Part shown: piece after piece, positions 36,973-49,840 of the stretch
Numbering within the stretch: position 1 is the first letter of the stretch
Layout of the letters: each line of letters begins with the position of its first letter
NCBI GenBank assembly: GCA_950106755.1
Contig: OX467092.1
Span: 25,930,582-25,994,581, forward strand
Direction: 5' to 3'
Source of the DNA: Climacium dendroides
Lineage: Eukaryota; Streptophyta; Bryopsida; Hypnales; Climaciaceae
Length of the DNA stretch: 64,000 bases
Translations under genes and position numbers: made by a program
The notes under the pieces: generated by a model
What the model saw: only the letters and a program-made list of their open reading frames with translations
Databases searched by the model: none
What the model was told of the DNA's origin: nothing

Positions 36973-37302
36973 GTGGATGGATTAAAAAATTTTAAATCAT
37001 ATTATATATTCATTTAAAATATTCAATATTAAAAAATCATATATTTGAGATTTGTCATTTAAATTATAATGAATGTGGCAGTAAAAATTGTGTTACACCA
37101 TTTCATTTGATTTTGGATGAAGAAAATAAAATTGGACCTTCAAGTCTAGGTTCTATTGTTTGCTACAAAGATCCACATTGTATATTGAATCCTACTCCAA
37201 GAGTAAGTGGGATTATAATATAAACAAAAGATAAAACAAATTGTGTTAGATTTTTTTTTTTAAATTCATGTTTTAATCTTCAAGGTTGCTGAAATGCAAT
37301 AA
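35455..37302 (+). CDS. unidentified protein of 303 residues, four exons
   Basis: Exons 35455-36117, 36729-36838, 37082-37202 and 37285-37302 join through GT-AG introns (611, 243 and 82 bp) with matching phases (0, 2, 0) and end in TAA. The donor after exon 3 is a perfect GTAAGT, and the acceptor before exon 4 follows a T-rich tract. The first exon is an unusually long open frame (221 codons) for such AT-rich DNA. The protein is Ser/Asn-rich with a polar middle (about 130-210) containing LEEESSILATLKNLDWKL. The last 80 residues are basic then hydrophobic, with SPFSHRQRQVVGMTNKSQ and GPSSLGSIVCYKDPHCILNP. No signal peptide, membrane segment or known domain is recognised. An in-frame TGA lies about 45 bases upstream of the ATG, but further 5' exons are possible. 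Terminal exon 4 (five codons) is the least certain. Confidence 0.6.
36930..36966. repeat. (TA)n microsatellite in intron 2 of the 303-residue gene
   Basis: An uninterrupted run of TA dinucleotides of about 30 bases, followed by TGTATATG. A similar short (TA)n tract lies at about 57768-57786. Confidence 0.9.
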
Positions 37303-40300
37303 CCTTTGTATGTGCTAATGAATTATTTTTTTAATTTGTAACTTGCTCTTTTGTACTACTAAATTGTCTGGAAATTTAACACATTATTTAATTTTTGCAT
37401 TAAAGTTCTAAAATTTCAACATGAATTATGTAACATATTTAAAATGACAAAGATTTGAATGTTTTTGCTAAATTTAGATAACCGAGTAGGATTTGATTTT
37501 TGATTTTTTGTAAGGATTTTTGGAGTCATTTTTTGTATTTTTATAGTTGTTTCGTGTATGAGGAGGCCAATTTGGTCATTTTTTTTTTCTATTATGTCCA
37601 AATGGGGGGTGAATATTGGTCAGGGCCATGTGTAGATACCTAGTAGGTTTAAAGTCAAGAGTTCCAATTTAGGGAAGGTGTCACTACTAGAAAATTTTGT
37701 TTTTCTGCTGTTTTGGTCGCATTGATCTAGTCAAAATCTGACAGAAATCTGTTGAAACCGGATCAACATGACCAAAACAACAGAAAAACAAAATTTTCTA
37801 GTAGTGTGTTGTCCTAGTTGAGGTGGTGAATGCCTATTTTCAATTTGTAGTTTGTAGTCCTAGTCTTATCCAAGTTGGGCAGTGATAATAGAGATGCTAG
37901 TTAGGGTAGTTTAATGTCCACTTTGGATTTGGGGGGATGGCACCCTAGTTCCAATTAGGCGGTGGTTTGGATAGTTAAACATCTCTCCCAAGTTGGTAAC
38001 TGTCAATTTTTAGAGTCCTATTTGGTTGTATTTTTTTATCTATTTTGCACCCACTATTGAGTGAAATTTAGTGTGCGTCCCAACCAATTGGAGCTATATA
38101 TTTTCTTGTGTGTTTGTGTTTATGAGTGATGGAATGTTTGAATCCAAGTTGGAATGTTTGTATGTTGTGCTAATTGGTTCATCAGGAGTGATGTCTATAT
38201 TTGTGAGTTTTGAAATAGATGATGATGTCCAAAGTTGGAAATATCTCAAAGTTAAACAGTCTATGAGTACTGAAAAGAAGTTGATTTGACGCAAAGTTAG
38301 AGCTGTGAAATTTACGTAGACCTATTTGCAATTTATGAGCAACAAGGATCAAGCATTCCAATTAGAAAAAGAATATGAGACTATAAGGAAAAATTTGGTA
38401 TGTGAGTGTGGAAGGAATATGATGGAGAGTAGAACTGTGAAGAAAATTCCTATCTATAACGGTGATTTTATTTACCATCCAATTTGGTTAATCTAATTGA
38501 AAATTATATACCAAATTGTTTATTGTGATGCATGATTGGATGTGTGTATCTTTGTGGTTTTGATTGATGAATGACCTAATTGGAGATTAATTATGTATTG
38601 TGTGAAGATTAAGTTTTTGTGCCTAATTGGAAAAGAAGAGGAGAGGATAGAATTTTAGAGAAGTTGAAGTGATGAGATTGAAAATATGTTTGTATTAATT
38701 TGAGTATGAAATCCAATTGAAAATTTGTGTGTGTTTGCTTTTAAGGAGTGAGTTTAACAAGTTGGTAAATAAAAAAGGTATTGAATTAATTACCGTATGC
38801 TTAAGAAATATTTACCAAATTGGTTGTTGAATTTGAGTGAAATTTGAGAGTGCAATACTATACTATGTGCATGAACCTCTAGTTCCATGCCGAGTTGGAA
38901 GTTTGTTTATAAATATAAAACTTGATGAAGTGAGTGAAAGTCGGATAGAAATCACTTGTTGTAATGAAATATTGGTGAAGATGTAACTTTTAAGCTGGTT
39001 GGAAGTAAAAATAGCGATATCTAGAACATCAAACAAAGACCAAATCATGGTATGAGTCAACAGACCAATTTGGTGGAGCTCATACCATTGCAAGCAGTGT
39101 TGAAAGTGACAGTGCCTAGTCGGAAGCTAAGACACCTCAATCAGGCAGCATTCCAATTTGGAAGAAAAGAAAGAAAAAGCAGAGAAAAAGAATAGAAAAA
39201 GAAGAATTTTAAAGATAAATAAAATAAAATAAAGAAAAGATAGATTGGGAGTTACTAAACCCTTTTAGCCCTTAAGAGGGGAGTGAAAAATTTAGTAATT
39301 AGATTTATTGTGTGAGGAAAAAAATTGTGATGTGGTTAAGAAACAAAATTGTTTTCTTAAGCTTTGGTTGCAATGGCCAATTACAATAAATTAAAAGCAA
39401 ATCCTATTTCAATTGCCTCCCTTAGAACAAACTATACTATTAGCTTAGTTTTACCAAATAGGATTTAAGCTTATCTATTCTAAATATACCTAAATATACT
39501 ATGAATGTTGTTGCTAATCTAAAGTTTTATGAATCAAATGTTATATTTTGTGTTTCAAACAACATTTCTACAAGCATTTTCATGATTCATTTTGATGCAC
39601 CAACTTGAAGCCAATATTTGTAAATGAAAGTATGTATTTCAAGTATTCACTTCTTTATTATTATTTTATTCTATACCTTCAACAAATAAATATGCAAAAA
39701 TACTCAAGTACATTAAAAAAACCATTCACATAACAACCACTCCAAAATATCTACATTATTCTATAATATTGATCATTATTTTTTCTTTCTAATGCTATAT
39801 AATATGATTTTCTTTACAATCTCTCTAAATAATTAACAATTGGATGAAGTAGTTTCTTCAAACTATTCACCATTTTCGGTAAGGATTGTTGAAAAATTAA
39901 AAAATTTGGAATTGAAAAATATTTTAATACTAATGAATCTCAATCAAAAATATGAAAAATTATTCAAAATAATTGTTTAGAGGTTGAATTTTGATTGCAT
40001 ATAATTTTCTAAGAGGTTGTCAAATTTGAAACAAAATTTTAGTATTCACTTGTTTTTTAAAAGTAATAAATTATAATGATCGTGATTATTATTTTATATT
40101 AAATTGTAGAATTTGAATAAAACTAAAGTAATTTGAAGGATATTTCAATGAAATTGGTAGTCTTTTATAGTTTGTTTCTCAACAACAAAGTGGACACATT
40201 GGTGTTTTCTACTCAATATGTTGATGGCATAACACCCCATGATACCAAGATTACTTTATCCACCATGTGAATTTAGATGGTATTGACTTAATCCAATGAA

Positions 40301-43300
40301 ATTTGGAAACAACCCACTTATCAAACCAACATTGTTGGAAATAAAACTATCATACTTCTAAAATCATAAGTCCCTTTGTAATATTACAAATGCTACCATT
40401 AATACTAGGGGCTCGTGCTTGCTATGCTACGCATTCATTGTATCACATATTAGTAAAAATTTAATATATTTGAATAGAATGAATGATAATGATTTCAATA
40501 AGTCTTTAAAATAATTATTTTAATTATTTTATTAAAAAAATTCCAATCATGCATATATAGAAATCATATTTTCACACAATGTGATATTACTGAATTAGAA
40601 TAGCAATTCACAATCACCTCTGTAATATCACTTTTTACAAAGGGTGATATTATAGAAATAATATAGTCGTTGCAATTGAGGTGATATTAAAGAGGATCAA
40701 TATGGTAATTTTATATGAACATTTTAGTAATTTTTATCTGAATAATTATTGAAATTCTTGCTCTACATTCTATACAATAAATAAGTACCTATTCTACAAG
40801 AGCTTTTGTCCTTTGCAAGAAAGTATATCATTGTTTTATTTTTATATAAAGACAAGATTAAAGTTCCTTTCATTCACTGTAATAGACGTAGCTTCTTTCA
40901 ACATAAAGCCTCTTCTATAGCTTCCTCTCTTTTAAAAAAAAACTAGTAAACTTTTGGAAATAACCAAATTCCAAATTTCCTACATACTTTTGATTTAATA
41001 AAAAAAAATTCTTGTTCCTTAATTGAGCCTTATAGAATCTCAACTATATTCAAAATAAAAATAAATACTATTAACAAGTTTTAAAATGCACCTATAAAAT
41101 TAACAATTTATAGTGACAACTCATAGGGGCTTCATATACAACTAAGAAAACAATAAATTTCTATGTAACCTATTATTCCTTGAAGATTTCAATTAATCAA
41201 GTGACACATTTTTTCCTTTAAGCTCACTTTTTGTGTTTTGATACTACCTTGTTTGACTACATAATCACATTTATATACAACTTTATATTATAGTTATAAT
41301 ATAAATACAAAGAAAAATTTGTGTTCCAATATACAAATAGTTATTTTATGTGATGTATATAGATATTGTCTCTAAGGTTTTTTTAAGCTAAATTAGAAGT
41401 TTGGACCAAGGCCTAAGATTAACAACTTCTATTCAACTAAGTCAAACACAAACTAAATAAAAAATTGATGTTACAAATAAAAAAAATTCATAATGAACGG
41501 TGGAGAAAGAAATTTGGAAGGTTAATTTGCATGAAAGAAAATATTGAACAATAAAGCATATATTGATAGTAAAATAAAATTTGCACTTAAAAATAATACC
41601 CAAAGTGAGAATTTTTTTATAATTGAGATAATATGATATAAATATTTATTTTTTTACTATTATTTTTGTATGAAGTTAATTGCAAGAAACAATTCTATAC
41701 ATTCCAAAAATTCTTGCCCAATCTCAGTAATTTTAGATTTTTTTCCTATAACTCTCATTTATAACTCCAAAAGAATCAAGATTTATAGATAAGGTACACA
41801 TTACTATTCTACATTCCAAATTTCTTTTTCATATATTTAAAAAAATATTTGACTATTTATATATAGACTCTAAGTAGATGTCACATTTTTAATTTTGTAT
41901 TTAAAAAAAATATTCAATCCAAAAATTTCAAATTTCAAAATTAGAATTTGAAGACCTCTTCTAGGAACATTGAAATTGTCAAATAAAAATTTAAATCAGT
42001 AAAATATATGTGTTGCACATGTATTTAAAGTGACCTTATTTTATAATACTTATAAATTATAGAATTTAAATTTTTTGAGATGTAATTATTTTCCTAAAAT
42101 TTCCTTTATATCGGAAGCAGAAGTCAAATTCCTAAACTTTAAAAAAAAAATTCAACAAGTAAAAAAAAATTTTTACTTGTTTTTGTACATATGATTTGGA
42201 GAATTAATTTCTTTCAACTTGAATTTTTGGAAACATTTTATCTTAGTATTTTGCTTATTTTTTATATTTTATTTTAGTTAAAGTATTTTTTCATAAACTC
42301 ATAGTATTCTCTATACAACCTCTAATTGCAACGAATGTGTCACCTTATAATCATTTGAGTGATTTTCAGAAATGTAAGATTATATATATATATATAATTT
42401 AAAAAAATTGAGACAACATTGAAGTCTTTTGAAAGTAGATTGGATACTTTCTTTTGAATGGAACTTAAAAATTCGTTGGTTTTATAAAAATTATATAATA
42501 TTAGGTACATATGGATTTAATAATTCAACAATTTTGCACTCATCAGTCTATTGCAAATTATTGGAATGCAAGTAATCAAACGAGGCAAAAAAAATATTTG
42601 TTTATCAAATCATTTACATGGTTATTTGGTTGCAATTATATGTAAAGAACAAATAGTTCAATAAATAAACACTCAACAATTTTCCATAGAGCAATGTCCA
42701 TTGTACTAATTATCTAACAATTGTGAACTCATAAAAATAACCCTTCAATGTCCAAGGCTTTTTTGGTTTAAAAATAGCATTGCATTTGGAATATTATAGG
42801 TCTAAATGTCACTTAGGTATAGAAATCTCAACCATACAAACTTATAGTGTATATATTTTAGATGATGTGAATCAAATTTGGAGTCATTTGGCCACATAGA
42901 TTGCAAGATTGTAATGTTTTAGTGTTGAAAAAGGATACTGATATTTTCCTAGCAACACATTTGAAGGTGTAATTCAATTTCTAAACCTACTCAAATGAAA
43001 AAACTTTAAACTATCAAGTACTTCAAAACAAACATACAAACATATTGGTAAAATAAAAACATCATTCACTTGATTCACTGTGTGTGCAAAATGGCTTTGA
43101 AATGTTAGAAAATAGAAAAAAATTGCAACAAACACATCTAAGGTTGAAACTCCATCCACTAAAATGCCTCTCCAAAACTATGAGTGGTTATTTACTTAAT
43201 CTTGGTAAATACAAGAGCACAATCAAGTTTTTTTTTTCATTTATGTTTTTTGTGCTAAATGGGTGCCTAGGCATTATCCATTGTGCCTTCCAAAGCACTG

Positions 43301-45187
43301 GATCTTTTCTAATTGCTTAGATGTCATAAACTTGCAAAAGAACTAACAAAGCTTAATCTAATTGCAAATAATAGCTTTGAATGATCTAACTAACTAAACC
43401 GACGTGGTTTCTTTATAAAAGTAGTAGTAGTCTAAATTTAAATTTCAAGTTGTAAAAAATTTCGTGCCATTTCTAAAAACATACAATGCACAAAAATCGG
43501 ACATTCCTACAAGGAGTTATGACCGGATGAAATATAGCCTTTGAATAACTAATTAAAGTTCATCCACTCTTTTAAAACTCTTCCTATTTCCAATTGAGAT
43601 TTTGGCTCACCTTAAGTTAATAACTTCTAACTAAGGTTTAAGTTTTAACTTGAATTAACAATTTTCAACTACCTTCATTCATTTCTTAGCCTAAATTTCA
43701 TCCTTTTATAATTTCTAGAGTTTTAAATCTTTTCTAACTTTTTAAATTACAGTTGAAAGGCTTTAAGACTTTCCTACAAGTTTTCACTTCAAATTTCTTC
43801 CTTTGATTAGCCTTTAATGTCCTTAGTTCAATTACTCCTTAATTCTATGTCTTAGTGTTACTTCTAAAAGTTTATTAATTTTAGAGTTTTTATATTTGTT
43901 CCTTGAAGAGTTCAATTTAACTATTCAAAATATTGAAACACTTTAAGTTTAAACTATCATAGTGAAAGTTATTGATGGATGAAGTTTGATCGCTAATTTG
44001 AACAAATTAATTTTTAACTTCACTTTTAGAATCTAATTCACTTTGACTTTCTAAGTTTTCATTCTCGTTTCTTTTGAAAAAACTTTGATAATTTTCATCT
44101 ATCCTACTTCCCAAAGTGCATTCATTTATAATTTCCTTATTTCAACTCTGATTTTATGTTTTAAAAATCTCTAATCTTCTATTATAGGATTCTAAGCTCA
44201 AACTTGACTTTCTACTTAGTCCTAATGGTTTGTCCTAACGTTAGGGCTTGGCTCTAATTAACATTTTCTAATTAAGACAAATTTAAATGGAAATAGAGGT
44301 TTTAGCAACAACATACCTCTGAATATACTTTGTCATATTGGTATTGAGGTACATTCTCATAGTCCTCTGCTTATGCCATATTGTCCCACAATTTTTTATA
44401 AGTTCTCATAGTTGTTACAAATTTTTGCAAAGCCAACTTCTAATTAGTCCTATTTCTTTCTAAATTTCTCTTTCCAACTCCTTTTACTTCTAAAACTATT
44501 CTATTCAATTATTGCTTCAAACTTCAAAATAATAATTGACTTTTTGAAATATCCTATCTCTTATCCAAATCAATTATTGTTTAATCTACATTCTAATGGT
44601 CTAAATAGCCTTCCTAAGATTTCCACCTAGTTCAATCTTTAGCTGACTTCCAAAGTCTTCAAATCTCTTCATTAGCCTTTTCTTTCCTCAATTGCATCAC
44701 CAATTTCAACTTAGACTTCCACTTGTTTTATTCTATCAACACTTGTTTCTACATTCATTTGTATTTTTTGCAATGTTTTTTGGCTATGGAGTTTTGAAAG
44801 TTGAACCTTTCTCTTTAATTGCTTCTTGCTTCTTTCTGTACTAATCCTATACTACTCTATATTTTTTTTCTTGATTTATTTTGTGTCTAAGTTTTACTCC
44901 TTTTTTCTTTTCTTTTCTAAATATTTAAAACTAGCTTGTAACAGTCTAGGATTGTAGTTTAAAACATCAGTCAAGAACAAACATCCAAAACAACATTCAA
45001 ACCTAGTAGTTAGACTAAGTAGCTTGCTTGGGTTAAAACAAGTACATATAAGATCCCCTTCCAAGCTTGTCACATGTTGATTTTTGGTTGTTGCAATATT
45101 TGTATAGCTTGCTAATTGTATTGCCTATTGATGTATCAATTCTTTGTTTTTGTTGATCCTTGCGCAGCTTGTTGATTGGACTACTTG
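37303..45187. other. gene-poor tract, apart from the MITE at 37682
   Basis: Beyond the MITE nothing coding could be supported. 37600-39250 has a less extreme composition with repeated GTTGGAA/CCAATT(T/G)GG words (for example 38090-38160 and 38470-38900), suggesting an old repeat, but no boundaries were found. 39300-43000 is extremely AT-rich. 43500-45000 is C/T-rich and stop-dense. Confidence 0.5.
37682..37806. mobile_element. foldback MITE, CACTA-type ends, copy 1 (125 bp)
   Basis: It begins CACTACTAGAAAATTTTGTT and its opposite strand begins identically; the two arms pair along most of the length, with a short loop around AATCTGACAGAAATCTGTTG. It is flanked by a perfect 3-bp duplication TGT (37679-37681, 37807-37809). 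It shares TGTTTTGGTCGC-type internal words with the copy at 62058. The arms could be transcribed into a near-perfect hairpin. Confidence 0.87.
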
Positions 45188-45276
45188 CACTAGTAGAAAA
45201 CGCAGAAATTTCTGTTGTTTCGGTGACCAAAACAACGTCACCGAAACAACAGAAATTTCTGCGTTTTCTACTAGTG
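45188..45276. mobile_element. foldback MITE, CACTA-type ends, copy 2 (89 bp)
   Basis: A nearly perfect palindrome from CACTAGTAGAAAACGCAGAA to the matching inverted end, with only a short loop (GACCAAAACAACGTC region). It is flanked by the 3-bp duplication TTG (45185-45187, 45277-45279). The near-perfect arm match suggests recent insertion or recent formation. Open frames crossing it on both strands are artefacts of the palindrome. Confidence 0.87.
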
Positions 45277-45364
45277 TTGTGTGGCAACCTAAGATTGGTT
45301 GCAATTTATAAAGGGAACAAATGTAGTTTTGTAGCCTTCATTATTGGTTCAATTTTGGTTGATT

Positions 45365-45378
45365 GGGGGGGGGGGGGG
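45365..45378. repeat. G14 homopolymer
   Basis: Fourteen consecutive G bases in a T-rich context. Such a run is rare in this AT-rich window, can adopt quadruplex-like structure, and is prone to polymerase slippage and assembly error. Confidence 0.95.
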
Positions 45379-45597
45379 ATTGAGGCCTTTTGAGGGGATT
45401 TTTCCTACTAAATTTTAATCCTATTTTGACTCTAACTTTTGGAGGTTTGCACACTAAAAATTAGCTTTTTTAGGCTCTAATATTTGGAATTAAAGGATCT
45501 AACACTTGGAACATATAAGGCTAATTTTTCACACTAACTAAAAAGTTAGCATAGCTTTTAACCACTATTTTTTGGAAAATTCTAAGATTCCTAGGTT

Positions 45598-45800
45598 CAA
45601 AGCTTTGATGTGGTTTTAGCTAACTTCTAAATTCTAACAACCTTTAAAACACAAAGTCAAAGCTTTGCTGTGGTCTTGGCTAATTTCTAAATTCTAGCAA
45701 TTTCTACAACATATAGAGTCAAAGCTTTGCCATGTTTGACTAACTTTTAAATTTTTAAATTTTTTTTTGTCAAAACATCTATAATCAAAGCTCCGTTGTG
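45598..45800. repeat. tandem repeat of about 60 bp, four degenerate copies
   Basis: Units start AAAGCTTTGATGTGG (about 45599), AAAGCTTTGCTGTGG (45659), AAAGCTTTGCCATG (45721) and AAAGCTCCGTTGTG (45787). The first three also share TTCTAAATTCTA(A/G)CAA or a decayed form of it. Confidence 0.8.
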
Positions 45801-48772
45801 TTAAACAAACCAAATTATACAATGTTTCAGTCTTTTAGACAAGGTTATTTTACAACATCACGTGATTGTACAAACAAGTTGAACCACTTGCTTAGTACAA
45901 ACAAGTTAGTAAACACTTGGTTACTACAAAAATTCAACAAGGACTTACACTAAAGACCCCTTAAAGTGGCATTACCAGAGTATAAAAGGGAGTTATTTTG
46001 GGATTAATATAATCAAAACAAACAAGCCTCCACTCAACAATATACAAACAAAACTTGCACAAAATACTCCAATAAATTAGTACAAACTTCAAATAATACC
46101 TAAAATGAATTAGTAAGTTTAAAAGGACCCCAAATCCTTCAAAGATTCTAAAAATAGCAAAAATAAAAGTTTGAAATGCTTCAAAAACATGTATTTTGTA
46201 ACTTTGGCTAAAAAAATGGCCAAAAAATTCAACTAAATAAATCAACTGGTGTTAAAGTGCCAAATCAATGCCTACAAGTGATAACAAAGGGTGTTTTGAG
46301 AAGGGAATGAGTGCCTTTTTATACTCTTCTGAAGGCACCTACTTCCTCTCATTTTCAAGTGGTAAACTTATCACTTAAAATTTTTATATTAATTTTTCAC
46401 TTTTCACTTTTTATGCTAAACCAAAACTTTAACTTTTGGAGAAAGACTCCAAATCACAAACGTATTGCATCAGTGACTTCAGAAGGTCATATTTCTTACG
46501 GAGAAACTCTCTCCTCTTTTTCTATCACCAAAAACTCACTGGAACCTAAAGTCAATTTAAAATTAAAAAGGGATAAAATTCAACTTTTGGAGTTTGAATT
46601 TTAAATTAAAAGTAACTAGTTTAGATTCTTTAATAGGTATAAGTGAATAAAAAAAGACCTAACTTTGGCCCCATCCCAATTTTGTATGCTCCCAAAATGC
46701 CAATCAACTCCGCTAATCATCTTTAAATTCACTAGTCTTGGAAGAATCTTGTTCAATTTGGTACTTTTAGCTATTAAAATGACTTGAAACTTGTTAAAGC
46801 ATCTTACTAACACAAAAAAAGCTATGATGATTTTTGTGAGACTTTATTGCACCCTAAGTAATTTCTAAAACTTTCTCATTGTGAAATCTAGCAATTGACT
46901 AGCCAAAAGAGGATCTTCTAACTATTAAAAAATTCCAAATTTTTTTGTAGAACCTTTCATGGAATTCTACCAAAAAATTTCAAGTCCATGTTCTTATTTT
47001 GCATGATTTTCAAAGGAGAATTAAATCCTGTTACTTCATTTAAATATTGATAATTAAAAAATCTTTTATACAAAGAGGAATCTTAACAAACTAATTTTGC
47101 CATTGAATTCTTATTATAATTTCAACTTTGGAACACCATTCTTTGTTATAGATATCTTCCATTGGTTTACTATGATTTTCTTCCACCTACAAGCTAACAA
47201 TTAGGATATCTACTAAATTTGAAATTCGATGGGGTATTGAAATCTATCCTTAGAATTTGGCTTAGGGTTCTCACCAAGGTTTTCTCAAATCAATTTGGCT
47301 TGGTTTTAACACATAATAGTAGGTTTGGGTCATTTGGGACATCTTTATTTAATAGTTACAGTTTATACTTATTTGTAGTTTTTAACCTATTTATAGGCAG
47401 GATTTGATTCTATTTAGGTAAAAACACTATAAATATGACCAAATACTACATTGGCATGTAACATACCTATTTTTTATACACTTTTTTGGGCTTTTTGTAT
47501 ATAAGGTTACACTCAAAATTGCAAAAAGGAAAAAAAAATGTGAGTCCCAAGTGATGAAATGGAGATTCATAGTGAGCAAGGAAGAAGTAGTGGTTAGTTA
47601 AGTAGTTGGCTAGGTGGTCCATGGTAGGGGTAGTTGTCCCTTTGTGAAGCTCTCTTGTTTCCAAACGCAAAGTATAAAGACTTTTATACAAAGCTAATCA
47701 AATTTGGCTAAGTTTTTGATGACTAATATGATTTGTAATTTTGACTAATTGTATTCTAAGAAATAGAGGTATTGATTTTTTTTAAAACATGATCACTCAT
47801 GGACTTTTATGGTTGTAATAGAAAATAATATAACAACAAAGGTATACATTCAAGGTAATCTGAAGCCAAAAATTTCAAACATTCTTGAAAAGATTATGTA
47901 TTCAAATATTCTTGTTTTGGCCACAGGAGTTAAAGTCTTCCTAATTTTTTATTTCTTAACCCCTCTTCTAGTTTTTTTGAGCATGGTGTACTTGTTTGGA
48001 AGATCCATGGATAGAGACTCAATAGTCATGCCTACAATAGTATCAGTGACTTGGCTAGGATATTTTGTAATTTGTAAATGAGGTCAAATTTTGACACATT
48101 TTTTAATAACAAAAGGACTCAAAATTGAAACTATAGATTGCACAAGAGATTGCATGCAAAAGATATATAAATGTGTTGTTCAATAGTTTAGTATACATTT
48201 GCTGCTTGTTTTTATGAATTATCCAATTGTTACTTCTCACATTTTTACGCAATTGATTGGTTCTCAATTTTTTTGTAGATACAACAATGGTAGATGAATC
48301 TTGTAGCAAAGTAAAGGCAACCCTCCAAGCATTGTTTACATATTCTAAGTTCTAAGGTTTGATACAATTGGTGGAATTGTCTCTTTGCAACTCCTCTCCT
48401 ACTTTTAATTCTTTACAAATCCAATTTAAGACTCAGTGCTTGTTCTTTTAAAAAGTCTTTGAAGAATTGTTGATTAAGCTTTTTGAACTAATGAGCATTG
48501 GTAGTTGTGGTCATTTCTGTTATAGTATATAAATTTCAATTGCAAAAGTCAAGAGAGAAATTGTATTTTATAGATTTTTTTGCTTTCTAGGATTTGTAAA
48601 CATTATTTTTGATTTGCAATTGCATTTTTCCATAGACCATACACTAAGAAGGTAGATGTATTCTCAAATGGCTCAAAAACAACAAAAGTCTTGTTGATGA
48701 AAGTTCCATTTTGAAACTAATGTTGGAAATTGTAGCCAATTTGGATGTGCTAAGCTATAGACTACACTTGAA
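45801..48772. other. gene-poor tract
   Basis: Frames at 46311-46604 and 47809-48081 are open for 90-97 codons, but neither shows a recognisable domain or plausible splice partner. The second is hydrophobic (a VFLIFYFLTPLLVFLSMVYL stretch), as expected by chance from T-rich DNA. Confidence 0.5.
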
Positions 48773-49840
48773 TTAACACCTAAAGATTTTAGACTATGAT
48801 TTTAATCAAAATGCTCCAAAACTACCATTTCTAATACAAGTACCAATTTTTTTCAAATAAAACACTTTTTAATACATTTAACCATAGAATCTTATAGTAC
48901 ATTGGTTTGAGAAGATGTGGAAAAAATTTCAAAAATTTCCACTATGTAGATTGCAAGATATTAGTGTTTGAAGTGACAAAAATCTTTTTTTTGTCCCTAC
49001 AAAAACCTGGATAGCTACATTTCACAAGGTCTAATCATTATGAAAAAATGTCAAAAATGGTTGTAAATATTTGAATTCATTCTTCAAGGCAATTTGGCTA
49101 CATGCTTGAAAATTTTTAGATCATTTGAAATTATATAACATATAGGAAAACAATTGTATATAGAAAAAAATAGAAAATGATTCAAAATACCTAATTGTCA
49201 ACCATTTATTTATGGAATTGAAGATTCCAATCCCAATGATTGCAATTTTATAATAAACAATGTATATCTAATGTTTTTATTTTATTTCCAAAATATTGAA
49301 AATTGAGTTAAATAAAGAACTTCAAAGTTTATTTTAAAATAGAGATTTCATAACTACCCGTAAATTATTCACAACTTAAACTCCTCATAACTTTCATCTC
49401 ATTAATAAAAATGGAATGATTTAAGGCTTTCCACATATGTACAAATCTAAAGAACCAATTTCAAATATGTTTTTTTTAAAAAGTGATATGTAATTTTCAT
49501 AACTTTTTAACCATGTAGAGATTTCATAACTACCCATAAATTATTCACAACTAAAACTCCTCATAACTTTCATTTCATTAAAAATGGAATGATTTAAGGC
49601 TTTCCATATATATACAAATCTAAAGAACCAATTTCAAATATGTTTTTTTTAAAGTGATATGTAATTTTCATAACTTTTTAACCATGTAGTCAAAAGTTAT
49701 GAAAATTGTTGTGCCTTAAACTACTCCTTGGGCACATGTTGTGTGAAATTTTTAAAGAAAAAAATAAAAACTCCATTTGTAGTGACCTGCCCCAAATTGC
49801 TATGTTGCCAAAAAATATAGTTTGGTCTTTTAGGGGTTAA
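48773..49840 (-). mobile_element. element with AACCCCTAAAGG-type inverted termini, inverted copy C
   Basis: The boundaries TTAACACCTAAAGATTTT and GGTCTTTTAGGGGTTAA are inverted repeats. Read on the minus strand, the interior is collinear with copies A and B: ACATGTGCCCAAGGAGTAGT, the core word GTTAAAAAGTTATGAAAATT and the CAATCTACATAGTGGAAAT region. It is longer than A and B because it holds a 176-bp tandem duplication. Sharing both ends with A and B in the opposite orientation and at a distant site shows that this unit transposes alone. Confidence 0.72.
49342..49690. repeat. 176-bp tandem duplication within copy C
   Basis: The segment beginning GAGATTTCATAACTACCCGT at 49342 is repeated from 49518 with few differences (CCCG/CCCA, ACATATG/ATATATA), each unit ending in TAACTTTTTAACCATGTAG. 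It is absent from copies A and B, so the duplication arose after copy C inserted. Confidence 0.9.

Noticed and set aside
46311..46604. 97-codon plus-strand frame
   Set aside because: No recognisable domain and no splice chain. It may be part of an old repeat, but nothing supports a gene.
47809..48081. 90-codon plus-strand frame with a hydrophobic stretch
   Set aside because: T-rich DNA readily encodes F/L/I runs. There are no family motifs, no splice partner and no compositional shift.
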